From an uncultured bacterium (GTDB taxonomy: Bacteria > Bacillota > Clostridia > Oscillospirales > Ruminococcaceae): a stretch of 18,909 nt of DNA. Of the stretch, positions 8,051 to 14,621 are shown one piece after another. The stretch spans positions 1-18,909 of the forward strand of contig CAJMLQ010000051.1 of the NCBI GenBank assembly GCA_905214265.1, written 5' to 3'. The position numbers and the translations under genes are program-made. Every line of letters starts with the position of its first letter. Position 1 is the stretch's first letter. Under the pieces are notes generated by a model. The model had not been told where the DNA came from. It searched no databases and was given only the letters and a program-made list of their open reading frames with translations.

Positions 8051-8227
8051 ATGAACCGAACTTTAAACAGCGTTCTCAAAGGCGCCGCAGCCGGCGCAGT
8101 CGTCGGGACAGCCACTTATATGGCCATGGGCGGCGGAAAAAATAAAACGAAGCAGATGAAAAAGAAAGCCTCCAAGGCCATGAAAACCGTCGGCACGATT
8201 TTCGAGAACATCTCCTATATGATGTAA
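8051..8227 (+). CDS. Small glycine-zipper, lysine-rich protein (58 residues)
   Basis: An ORF of 58 codons with the strong site GGGAGGAA placed 5 nt before ATG. The product has a small-residue hydrophobic segment (about residues 9-27, 'GAAAGAVVGTATYMAMG') of glycine-zipper type, a lysine-rich middle (30-45) and an amphipathic end with 'IFENISYMM'. The layout resembles short YtxH-like proteins: one membrane-associated helix followed by a basic cytoplasmic tail. The function is unknown. Codon use (many C/G third positions) matches neighbouring real genes. It sits alone, with no obvious classical promoter, and is followed by a strong hairpin. Confidence 0.75.
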   Translation: MNRTLNSVLKGAAAGAVVGTATYMAMGGGKNKTKQMKKKASKAMKTVGTIFENISYMM

Positions 8228-8233
8228 GGGCCG

Positions 8234-8263
8234 GGCGCGGCTTCCGGAAACGGAGCCTGCGCC
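8234..8263 (+). other. Strong GAAA-loop hairpin after the small gene
   Basis: GGCGC (8234-8238) pairs with GCGCC (8259-8263), continuing through GGCT/AGCC and CCG/CGG to a GAAA tetraloop, with single unpaired T's. No T-run follows, so it may be a 3'-end stabiliser rather than an intrinsic terminator. Confidence 0.5.
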
Positions 8264-8353
8264 AGCCTACATAAAAGTGCAACATCGGGGCGGACGTAAA
8301 ATTTTTCGAGGAAAATTCGGGTAGTTTTACAGCGGGATTTGCAGAGAAATTAC

Positions 8354-8392
8354 AGGAAATTCCTTTACAAATTGTGCTTTTCATGATATAGT
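8354..8392 (+). promoter_or_regulatory. Predicted strong promoter with abutting palindrome
   Basis: TTTACA (8364-8369), 17 bp, TATAGT (8387-8392). The 11-bp palindrome AGGAAATTCCT (8354-8364) touches the -35 and could be an operator. The start point would be near 8399, only about 22 nt before the TTG start at 8421. Confidence 0.65.
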
Positions 8393-8420
8393 AAGCGTAT
8401 ACGCAATTAGAGGAGCGTTT

Positions 8421-8663
8421 TTGAAGCGTATTTTCCGCTGTTTCCGCTGCGGAAGGAAGGTTCCTGTTCCGGCCGGAGATTGGACAAGGATTTTCTGGAC
8501 GGTATCAGGCCGGGCTTTCGCAAAAGAGACGGCGGGGGTACTCTGCCATTACGTAAGTATGGACTTCGACGCTCTGACAGCTGGCCTGCGGCGGCTGTCG
8601 AAAGGGAAACGTCTAAAGCCGGAGAGCCGGGAAACAGTCCGGCGCAGCGGGGCTGCCGCTTAA
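8421..8663 (+). CDS. Hypothetical basic small protein, TTG start (80 residues)
   Basis: I do not recognise this protein. A reading frame of 80 codons starts with TTG 5 nt after AGAGGAG, directly behind a good promoter, so translation is plausible. The product begins 'MKRIFRCFRCGRK' (a lone CxxC), has several aromatic residues in the middle and ends in an Arg/Lys-rich tail ('LRRLSKGKRLKPESR'). No signal peptide or clear membrane helix is seen. Third-position GC is lower than in the flanking genes, which weakens the coding case. The alternative is that the whole transcript (about 8399-8869) is a structured non-coding RNA. I see no RNase P, tmRNA, SRP or 6S hallmark in it. Confidence 0.45.
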   Translation: MKRIFRCFRCGRKVPVPAGDWTRIFWTVSGRAFAKETAGVLCHYVSMDFDALTAGLRRLSKGKRLKPESRETVRRSGAAA

Positions 8664-8834
8664 AGTTGGGGAGCGGAAGCAGCGCGGCGCGGGACGGCGG
8701 AACGGTTGTCCGGGGGAGGGGGATTCGCTTTTGGCGGCTGCCAGCGGGTAAAGGCTGCAGCGGTTTCAGACACGCTTCTATGGTTAGAAAGATCTCGGAA
8801 CCCTTTGAATTGCTTGGCGATCCATTGGATTTTC
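8664..8834 (+). other. Untranslated stretch inside the 8399-8869 transcription unit
   Basis: It lies between the 80-residue ORF and the terminator. No frame with a plausible start stays open and ends before the terminator. Several local inverted repeats suggest folded RNA, for example GGAC (8692-8695) with GTCC (8707-8710) and GGTT/AACC around 8783-8803. Confidence 0.4.
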
Positions 8835-8869
8835 CCGGCAGCCGCAGCCGCGGCTGCCGGTTTTGTTTT
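8835..8869 (+). terminator. Strong intrinsic terminator
   Basis: A perfect 11-bp stem (8835-8845 with 8850-8860), a 4-nt loop, then TTTTGTTTT. It closes the unit that starts at the 8364-8392 promoter. Confidence 0.93.
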
Positions 8870-8900
8870 AAGGCCAGATTGTGAACTTTCTGTATTTCGC

Positions 8901-8929
8901 TTGAATTTCCCCACTATCTTCGATATAAT
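8901..8929 (+). promoter_or_regulatory. Predicted promoter of the cyclophilin cluster
   Basis: TTGAAT (8901-8906), 17 bp, TATAAT (8924-8929). The start point near 8936 gives a leader of about 63 nt to ATG 8999. Confidence 0.75.
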
Positions 8930-8998
8930 GAAAAAGATTAGAACAGACGGCTCCTCTGCGGGCCAGGAGTTAATATTTGGAAAGGTTTGGTTATAGCG

Positions 8999-9886
8999 AT
9001 GAAGGCGTTCAAAAAAGCTGCGGCCCTTCTGGCGGCCTGCGCACTCTGCATCCCGCTGTTCTCGGGCTGCGGCAACAGCATTGATCCCAGCACCATTGAA
9101 TACATCCAGCTGGAGCAGCCCAAGGAGGGGGAGGACATCGCCATTGTAGACACGTCCATGGGCGAGATCACCATTCTCCTCTACACGGACGAGGTTCCGG
9201 AAATTGTACAGAATTTTAAGGATCTGGTAAACCGCGGTTTTTATGACAATCAGATCGTGTTCCATGTGGAGCCCGCGGCCGGGGCGGTGGCGACCGGTTC
9301 CAGCACCCCCGACGGCAACGGCGGAGATTCCAATACAGGAAAGCCGCTGAAAGCCGAGTATTCCCCGAATCTGTGGCCCTTCTCCGGATCGGTCGCGGCG
9401 CTTTGCTATGAGGCCGGCATGCTCTGGAACAAGGGAAATTATTATGATTCGCGATTTTTCTTCGTCGGCGACGTCGATGTCACAGAGGGCATCGTCGAGG
9501 AAATGGAGCAGTACAATTTCCCGGCTATGATGAAAAACACCTTTGTCGAATACGGCGGGGTTCCGCAGTTTGGCCAGTACCATTCGGTTTTCGGCAAGGT
9601 CATCAGCGGGATGGACGTGGTCAACGCGATTTTGGAGTTGCCCCTGACTTACGAGCCGGTGGATCCGTATGCCTCAGATTCTTCCGCCACGGTGGAGCAG
9701 TCCACCAACAACCGTCCGGTAGAGGATGTCGTGATCAACAAGATCACCCTTTCCACTTTTGATCCGGACAACTACGACCATTTGGACAACACGCCGACAG
9801 AAGACGAGCTTCTGGAACTGGAACAGCGCAGCGCGAAGGAGCAGGAAGAGCTCGACGCGGCGCTGACCGGGAAGTCCGGCGAATAA
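8999..9886 (+). CDS. Degenerate cyclophilin-type lipoprotein (probable pseudoenzyme)
   Basis: A 295-residue exported lipoprotein: signal peptide with lipobox 'LFSGC' and the acylated Cys at 24, then a cyclophilin-like fold (about 45-255). The beta-strand frame is recognisable ('DTSMGEITILLY', 'VPEIVQNFKDLV', 'HSVFGKVISGMDVV'), but the active site is lost. The usual 'FHRV' reads 'FHVE' (V90 replaces the catalytic Arg), the 'FMIQGGD' segment is replaced by a Gly/Ser stretch, 'GSQFF' reads 'DSRFF' and the Trp of 'WLDG' is missing. An acidic tail (265-290) follows. ATG 8999 is chosen because it begins the signal peptide, although AAAGG is 13 nt away; TTG 8987 lies too close to that site. It is first in a run of three cyclophilins. 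It may bind proline-containing or unfolded exported proteins without isomerising them (inference). Confidence 0.88.
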   Translation: MKAFKKAAALLAACALCIPLFSGCGNSIDPSTIEYIQLEQPKEGEDIAIVDTSMGEITILLYTDEVPEIVQNFKDLVNRGFYDNQIVFHVEPAAGAVATGSSTPDGNGGDSNTGKPLKAEYSPNLWPFSGSVAALCYEAGMLWNKGNYYDSRFFFVGDVDVTEGIVEEMEQYNFPAMMKNTFVEYGGVPQFGQYHSVFGKVISGMDVVNAILELPLTYEPVDPYASDSSATVEQSTNNRPVEDVVINKITLSTFDPDNYDHLDNTPTEDELLELEQRSAKEQEELDAALTGKSGE

Positions 9887-9904
9887 AAACAGGAGGAATC
9901 ATCC

Positions 9905-10510
9905 ATGCCGATCCTGAATTTTCAAGAAGTGAAAAAGGGCGACACCATTGCGACGATCAAGACCAACTTCGGTAACATCCGCGTCCGTATGCTTCCGGAG
10001 GCGGCTCCCAAGGCTGTGGAAAATTTTCTGACCCACGCGCAGAACGGGTACTATAACGGCGTGATCTTTCACCGTGTGATTGCGGACTTTATGATCCAGG
10101 GCGGCGACCCCACCGGTACCGGCATGGGCGGGGAGAGCATCTGGGGAGAGCCCTTTGCCGACGAGTTCTCGCCGGAGGCCCGCAACTTTCGGGGCGCGCT
10201 GTCCATGGCAAACGCGGGCCCCGGTACCAACGGCAGCCAGTTCTTCATCGTGCAGGCCGGCCCGGAGACCATTGACGAGCGGATGTTCCCCATGCTCAAG
10301 CGGCAAGGGAAGGAATTTGAGCCGGAAGCGGTCGCCAAATACGTCGAGGTTGGCGGCACCCCCTGGCTGGACGGCGCCCATACGGTTTTCGGTCAGGTGA
10401 TCGAGGGTATGGACGTCGTGGATAAAATCGCGGCGGTAAAGGTGGACCGGATGTCTCGGCCCTATGATGAGATTTCTATTATCGGTATCACGGTGGAAGC
10501 CGCTGAATAA
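9905..10510 (+). CDS. Peptidyl-prolyl cis-trans isomerase, cyclophilin type, cytosolic
   Basis: Catalyses cis-trans isomerisation of Xaa-Pro bonds during protein folding. The 201-residue protein has no signal peptide and keeps the whole active site: R57 in 'FHRVIADFMIQGGDP', F62, M63 and Q65, Q112 and F113 in 'GSQFFIV', W154 and L155 in 'WLDGAH', and H159. These correspond to R55, F60, M61, Q63, Q111, F113, W121, L122 and H126 of human CypA. A loop of about 30 residues (120-150) is longer than in CypA. AGGAGGA stands 7 nt before ATG. It lies 18 nt after the degenerate lipoprotein gene, in one operon with it, and is followed by a strong hairpin before the third copy. Confidence 0.95.
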   Translation: MPILNFQEVKKGDTIATIKTNFGNIRVRMLPEAAPKAVENFLTHAQNGYYNGVIFHRVIADFMIQGGDPTGTGMGGESIWGEPFADEFSPEARNFRGALSMANAGPGTNGSQFFIVQAGPETIDERMFPMLKRQGKEFEPEAVAKYVEVGGTPWLDGAHTVFGQVIEGMDVVDKIAAVKVDRMSRPYDEISIIGITVEAAE

Positions 10511-10517
10511 AAAACAG

Positions 10518-10559
10518 GCTGCCCCGGCAGGACGGAAATTCCGGACCTTCCGGGGCAGC
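10518..10559 (+). other. Intergenic hairpin between cyclophilins 2 and 3
   Basis: GCTGCCCCGG (10518-10527) pairs perfectly with CCGGGGCAGC (10550-10559); the 22-nt interior can also pair partly. Only TT follows at once, with TTTT 14 nt later, so it is a poor intrinsic terminator. It may attenuate or stabilise the upstream message. Confidence 0.6.
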
Positions 10560-10591
10560 TTGACTATGCTTTTGGTGAAAGGATGAAAAAT

Positions 10592-11458
10592 ATGCAGAAA
10601 AATCGGATTTTATGCGGAATACTGGCGGCGGCGATCAGCGCGGCCTGTCTGAGCGGCTGCGGTGGAGAGACTGTGTCCTCCTATCGCCAGTTTATAAAAA
10701 ATGAGGACGGCAGCTACACCGCTGCCGTATATGATGATTCCCTGCCAGTGGCGGTGATCGAGGTCGAGGGCTTCGGCACCATCCGGGCCGTCCTCTTTGA
10801 GGAGGAGGCCCCCAAGGCTGTGGAAAATTTCATCACCCACGCGGAGGAAGGCTACTATGACGGCCTGACCTTTCACCGCGTTATGGATGATTTTATGATT
10901 CAGGGAGGGGATCCCAATGGCAACGGCACCGGCGGCGAGAGCATCTGGGGAGAGAGCTTTGAGGATGAGTTCACCAACAGCCTCTGCAATTTTCGCGGGG
11001 CGCTGTCCATGGCTAACTCCGGAAAAAATACCAACGGGAGTCAGTTCTTCATCGTCCAGAGCGCCGATGGCAGCGCGTATACGGACGAATATTTTGACAG
11101 CATCGAAAAGAGCAATAAAATGTCCTCTTCAGACAAGGCCAAAGAGCAGTATCAGCAGTTTTTGAATTATGGATACAGCGAATCCGACCTAAAAAGCTAT
11201 GGGATCACCAAGGAGAGCCTGAAACAGAGCTACGACCAGCAGAACAAGGGCCAGACGAATTTTTCCGATGAGGTCCGGGGTTACTACCGCCAGGTTGGAG
11301 GCACTCCCTGGCTGGATAAGATGCATACGGTCTTCGGCCAGGTCATCGAGGGAATGGATGTGGTGGACGCCATTGCCGCTGTAAGCACTGATGAGAACAA
11401 CGCGCCCAAGGAAACGGTGACCATTTCGTCCATTACCATTGAAAAATCCGGAGATTGA
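10592..11458 (+). CDS. Peptidyl-prolyl cis-trans isomerase, cyclophilin type, exported lipoprotein
   Basis: Extracytoplasmic membrane-anchored foldase of 288 residues. The signal peptide ends in lipobox 'LSGC' with Cys at 23. The cyclophilin core keeps its active residues: R96 in 'FHRVMDDFMIQGGDP', Q104, Q151 in 'GSQFFIV', W240 in 'WLDKMH' and H245. Between Q151 and W240 there is a charged, Ser/Gln/Tyr-rich helical insertion of roughly 50 residues more than in the cytosolic paralogue. I chose ATG 10592 because AAAGG lies 9 nt upstream; ATG 10583 directly touches that site. It closely resembles the preceding gene ('FRGALSMAN', 'VIEGMDVVD'), which points to duplication with added export. In Firmicutes such lipoproteins help secreted or cell-wall proteins fold; its clients here are unknown. 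Confidence 0.95.
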   Translation: MQKNRILCGILAAAISAACLSGCGGETVSSYRQFIKNEDGSYTAAVYDDSLPVAVIEVEGFGTIRAVLFEEEAPKAVENFITHAEEGYYDGLTFHRVMDDFMIQGGDPNGNGTGGESIWGESFEDEFTNSLCNFRGALSMANSGKNTNGSQFFIVQSADGSAYTDEYFDSIEKSNKMSSSDKAKEQYQQFLNYGYSESDLKSYGITKESLKQSYDQQNKGQTNFSDEVRGYYRQVGGTPWLDKMHTVFGQVIEGMDVVDAIAAVSTDENNAPKETVTISSITIEKSGD

Positions 11459-11528
11459 AACCCCAAAAGTGAATAAGTGTCACTAAAAAGGACAAAAAAC
11501 CAGGAATGGCAAAGATTTTTTAGAAATT

Positions 11529-11554
11529 TGCAAGATTTTAAAATTGAACTTGCA
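11529..11554. repeat. Inverted repeat upstream of pckG
   Basis: TGCAAG (11529-11534) and CTTGCA (11549-11554), 14 nt apart, lie in the AT-rich region 40 bp before the pckG -35. It may be a regulator site. It does not match the CcpA cre consensus. Confidence 0.3.
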
Positions 11555-11593
11555 TAAAGTTTGAATTCTGATAAATTGTTCACAAATAAGCCA

Positions 11594-11622
11594 TTGATTT
11601 TTTGCCAAAAAGGCCGTATTAT
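11594..11622 (+). promoter_or_regulatory. Predicted pckG promoter
   Basis: TTGATT (11594-11599), 17 bp, TATTAT (11617-11622), with AT-rich DNA upstream (11460-11590) that could act as an UP element. The start point would be near 11629. Confidence 0.6.
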
Positions 11623-11680
11623 GGTAATTGTAGAAAATTGCGACATTTGCCATTTTCAAATCACGAAAGGGGAAAATGAA

Positions 11681-13462
11681 ATGCTTACTAACAACAAAAA
11701 TGTGTTGAAGTGGGTCGACGAAATGGTCGCCCTTTGCAAACCGGATAAGGTCCTTTGGATTGACGGCAGCGAGGAGCAGCTGAAGGCCCTCCGCGACGAA
11801 GCCATCTCTACCGGCGAGATGATTGAGCTCAACCAGGAAAAGCTGCCGGGCTGCCTTTATCACCGCACTGCCGCCAACGACGTGGCCCGTGTGGAAGACC
11901 GCACCTTTATCTGCACCACCAAGGAAGAGGATGCCGGCCCCACCAACCACTGGAAATCCCCCGCTGAGATGCACGCCATGCTGGACCCCATGTATGACGG
12001 CGTCATGAAGGGCCGCACCATGTATGTTATCCCCTATTCCATGGGCCCCATCGGCTCCAAAATGTCCAAAGTCGGCGTGGAAGTCACCGACTCCATCTAT
12101 GTCGTACTCAATATGGACATCATGACCCGCATGGGCAAACAGGCTTTTGTCCAGCTGGGTGACGAGTCCAATGACTTCGTCCGCGGCCTGCACTCCAAAG
12201 CCGATGTCGATCCGGAAAAGCGCTATATTGTTCATTTCCCCGAAGAAAATTCCATCTGCTCCATCAACTCCGCTTACGGCGGCAACGTTCTGCTGGGCAA
12301 GAAGTGCTTCGCGCTCCGCATCGCCTCCTATCAGGGCAAGAATGAGGGCTGGATGGCCGAGCATATGTTGATTCTCGGCATTGAAAATCCCCAGGGCGAG
12401 ACCAAGTACATCTGTGCTGCGTTCCCCTCTGCCTGTGGCAAGACCAACCTGGCCATGCTCATTCCGCCGGAAATTTACAAGAAGCAGGGCTATAAGGTCT
12501 GGACCGTCGGCGACGATATTGCCTGGCTGCGCCAGGGCGACGACGGCCGCCTGTGGGCCATCAACCCCGAAAACGGCTTCTTCGGCGTTGCCCCCGGCAC
12601 CAATGAGAAGTCCAACCCCAACGCGCTGCATACCACAATGAAGGATACCATCTTCACCAACGTGGCCATCAACAACGACACCAACACGGTCTGGTGGGAA
12701 GGCCTCGATAAGAATCCCCCCGTTAACGCTACGGAGTGGAAGGGCGCCAAGGTCAACGGCGTGGAGTATACCGCCGAAGGCAATAAGCTGGCTCATCCCA
12801 ACTCCCGGTTCACCGCTCCGGCTCGCAACTGTCCCTGCGTGAGCCCCGAATTTGACAATCCCCAGGGCGTGCCGATTTCCGCCATTGTCTTCGGCGGCCG
12901 CCGCGCCAAGACCGCTCCGCTGGTTTACCAGTCCTTTGACTGGAACCATGGTACTTTTGTTGGATCCATTATGGCTTCAGAGACCACCGCTGCCGCAGCT
13001 GGCGCCGTCGGCGTCGTCCGCCGTGACCCCATGGCGATGTTGCCCTTCTGCGGCTACAACATGGGCGATTACTGGCAGCATTGGCTGGATATGGGCAAGA
13101 AGCTGGGCGATAAGGCTCCCAAGATCTTCAACGTCAACTGGTTCCGCACCGACGACGAAGGCCACTTCATCTGGCCGGGCTTCGGCGACAATCTGCGCGT
13201 CCTGATGTGGATCCTCGCCCGCTGCGAAGGCAAGGCTGACGCGGTGGAGACCCCCATTGGCTACGAGCCCAAGCCGGAAGACATCAACATCGAAGGCTTG
13301 AAGGATATCACCCTCGACACCATCAAGGGTCTGCTGGATGTTGACGTGGACCTCTGGAAAGCCGATGTCATCGGCATTGAAGAGTTCTACGCGAAATTTG
13401 GTTCCAAGCTCCCTGCTGAGATGAAGAATCAGCTGGAGGCTCTGAAAGCCCGCCTTGGCTAA
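11681..13462 (+). CDS. pckG: Phosphoenolpyruvate carboxykinase (GTP)
   Basis: Interconverts oxaloacetate and phosphoenolpyruvate with GTP/GDP. In anaerobic Clostridia it links glycolysis, C4-acid metabolism and gluconeogenesis in the cytoplasm. The protein has 593 residues, about the usual length. The GTP-class P-loop 'FPSACGKTN' is present with C252 (the reactive Cys of this class) and K254. 'SAYGGN', the kinase-2 segment 'VGDDIAW' and the nucleotide/R-loop region 'GRRAKTAPLV' followed by 'SETTAA' are also clear. The ATG at 11681 is preceded by AAAGGGGA and starts the aligned protein; the frame is open another 40 codons upstream but crosses the predicted promoter. Codon use is strongly C-biased, as expected for a highly expressed gene. 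It is single-gene, between its own promoter and terminator. Confidence 0.97.
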   Translation: MLTNNKNVLKWVDEMVALCKPDKVLWIDGSEEQLKALRDEAISTGEMIELNQEKLPGCLYHRTAANDVARVEDRTFICTTKEEDAGPTNHWKSPAEMHAMLDPMYDGVMKGRTMYVIPYSMGPIGSKMSKVGVEVTDSIYVVLNMDIMTRMGKQAFVQLGDESNDFVRGLHSKADVDPEKRYIVHFPEENSICSINSAYGGNVLLGKKCFALRIASYQGKNEGWMAEHMLILGIENPQGETKYICAAFPSACGKTNLAMLIPPEIYKKQGYKVWTVGDDIAWLRQGDDGRLWAINPENGFFGVAPGTNEKSNPNALHTTMKDTIFTNVAINNDTNTVWWEGLDKNPPVNATEWKGAKVNGVEYTAEGNKLAHPNSRFTAPARNCPCVSPEFDNPQGVPISAIVFGGRRAKTAPLVYQSFDWNHGTFVGSIMASETTAAAAGAVGVVRRDPMAMLPFCGYNMGDYWQHWLDMGKKLGDKAPKIFNVNWFRTDDEGHFIWPGFGDNLRVLMWILARCEGKADAVETPIGYEPKPEDINIEGLKDITLDTIKGLLDVDVDLWKADVIGIEEFYAKFGSKLPAEMKNQLEALKARLG

Positions 13463-13478
13463 TTCCTCTGCGCACCTG

Positions 13479-13513
13479 CCGCCGGACGATTGCCGTCCGG
13501 CGGTTTTTCTTTT
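13479..13513 (+). terminator. pckG intrinsic terminator
   Basis: A perfect 10-bp stem (13479-13488 with 13494-13503), loop ATTGC, then TTTTTCTTTT. Confidence 0.95.
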
Positions 13514-13564
13514 GAAAAGTTGCGGATTCTTTTTGGGTTATCGTACATTTTTTTACATTTTATA

Positions 13565-13604
13565 CACGAATTCAGGACCAAAATAGGATACAATAGTATT
13601 CGTG
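13565..13604 (+). promoter_or_regulatory. Promoter region with inverted repeat around a -10 (DUF5685-J-protein operon)
   Basis: CACGAAT (13565-13571) and ATTCGTG (13598-13604) form a perfect 7-bp inverted repeat, 26 nt apart. TACAAT (13589-13594) lies between them as a likely -10. The -35 position (13566-13571, ACGAAT) is poor and falls inside the left arm. This suggests a regulator-dependent promoter. Confidence 0.45.
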
Positions 13605-13614
13605 AACAGAAGCG

Positions 13615-13636
13615 CCGACGGTGGAATCTCCGTCGG
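13615..13636 (+). other. 5'-leader hairpin before the first operon gene
   Basis: CCGACGG (13615-13621) pairs with CCGTCGG (13630-13636) around an 8-nt loop, 17 nt before the GGAAAGGG Shine-Dalgarno. It could stabilise the mRNA or tune translation. Confidence 0.45.
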
Positions 13637-13667
13637 AACAGCGGCTTTCCGCAGGAAAGGGCAAGAT

Positions 13668-14582
13668 ATGTTCGGTTACATCAAACCCCTGAAGCCGGAG
13701 CTGAAGGTCAAGGAATTCGATACTTACCAGGCTGTTTACTGCGGCCTGTGCCGGCAACTGGGCGACGCGTTCGGGCCCTTTGCCAAGCTCACCCTCAGCT
13801 ACGATTTTACCTTTATCGCCATGCTGGCCATGGGACTCCGGGAGGAATTTTCTGGATTCTGCAAAGGTCGCTGCATGGCAAATCCCCTTAAAAAAAAGAC
13901 CTGTGCGGCTCCCAGCCCGGAGCTTTCCTTGGTGGCGGCCAGCGCTATGGTCTTGTTTTACCACAAGGTGCGGGATAACATCCACGATGCCCGGGGCTTC
14001 CGGAAAGCTGGATATTGGCTGCTTCTGCCCTTTGCGTCCGGGGCGCGGAAAAAGGCGATGAAGCGTTTCCCGGAGGTGGACGAGGCTTTTTCTTCCATTA
14101 TGAGCCGTCAGTTTGAGCTGGAACAGCAGCACACCAAGAGTATCGACGCTGCCGCCGAACCCACCGCCGCCGCTCTGCGGCAGATGGTGGCGATGTTGGG
14201 CGGGAGCCCCGCGGAAAAGCGGGTGCTGGAGCGATTTGGTTATCTTTTGGGACGCTGGGTGTATTTGATGGACGCCCTGGACGATCTGGAGGACGATGCA
14301 AAGCACCACTCTTACAACCCCTTTCTGGAGCGGTGGGAAATTACCGCCCCCGAAGGCCTTGACGAAGCGAAAAAAGCGGAGATTATCGCCTACGGCCGGG
14401 GGGTTTTGAATATAACCGTGGCAGAGCTGGGTGTGACTTACGAGCTCCTGGAGCTGAAGCGGTATAAAACGATCCTGGACAATATTATTTATCTCGGCCT
14501 GCCGAATTCCGCAGAGGAAATTTTCCGGAAAAAAGCGGACTCTTCCCATAAAGAGCCTGAACCGTCCGCCGGAGCGGCGTAA
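13668..14582 (+). CDS. Uncharacterised Cys- and Asp-motif protein, DUF5685-like
   Basis: A 304-residue soluble, mostly helical protein of unknown function; I recall the family as DUF5685 but cannot confirm it here. Features seen: 'YCGLC' with C25 and C28, then C65, C69 and C79 ('CKGRC', 'KKKTC'), a five-cysteine set that could bind metal or an Fe-S centre; an acidic motif 'RDNIHD' with D103 and D107; and a second acidic helix 'MDALDDLEDD' with D202, D206 and D210 followed by 'HHSYNP'. Two DxxxD helices about 100 residues apart recall class I isoprenoid synthases, but this is inference. I chose ATG 13668 for its AGGAAAGGG site and because the protein family motif 'MFGYIKP' starts there. It is the first gene of a tight operon with a J-domain protein and a membrane protein. 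Confidence 0.85.
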   Translation: MFGYIKPLKPELKVKEFDTYQAVYCGLCRQLGDAFGPFAKLTLSYDFTFIAMLAMGLREEFSGFCKGRCMANPLKKKTCAAPSPELSLVAASAMVLFYHKVRDNIHDARGFRKAGYWLLLPFASGARKKAMKRFPEVDEAFSSIMSRQFELEQQHTKSIDAAAEPTAAALRQMVAMLGGSPAEKRVLERFGYLLGRWVYLMDALDDLEDDAKHHSYNPFLERWEITAPEGLDEAKKAEIIAYGRGVLNITVAELGVTYELLELKRYKTILDNIIYLGLPNSAEEIFRKKADSSHKEPEPSAGAA

Positions 14583-14621
14583 CGGGGCTGGATGCTGTGC
14601 CGTCAATGAATGGAGGCTGCA

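Noticed and set aside
8399..8869. RNase P RNA, tmRNA or SRP RNA
   Set aside because: I looked for the GAGGAAAGTCC core, the tmRNA tRNA-like ends and the SRP GGAAGGAAGCAGC helix. None is present.
8480..8884. Plus-strand ORF of 134 codons overlapping the 80-residue ORF
   Set aside because: It has no ribosome-binding site and runs through the strong terminator at 8835-8869.
11460..11600. CcpA cre site before pckG
   Set aside because: No stretch fits the cre consensus. Only a TGCAAG/CTTGCA dyad is present.
11483..12949. Minus-strand open frame of 488 codons opposite pckG
   Set aside because: It is a shadow produced by the strong codon bias of pckG. The sense strand encodes all PEPCK motifs.
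13572..14606. Minus-strand open frame opposite the DUF5685-like gene
   Set aside because: The sense gene has a proper Shine-Dalgarno and sits in an operon. The antisense frame covers its promoter and shows no family motif.
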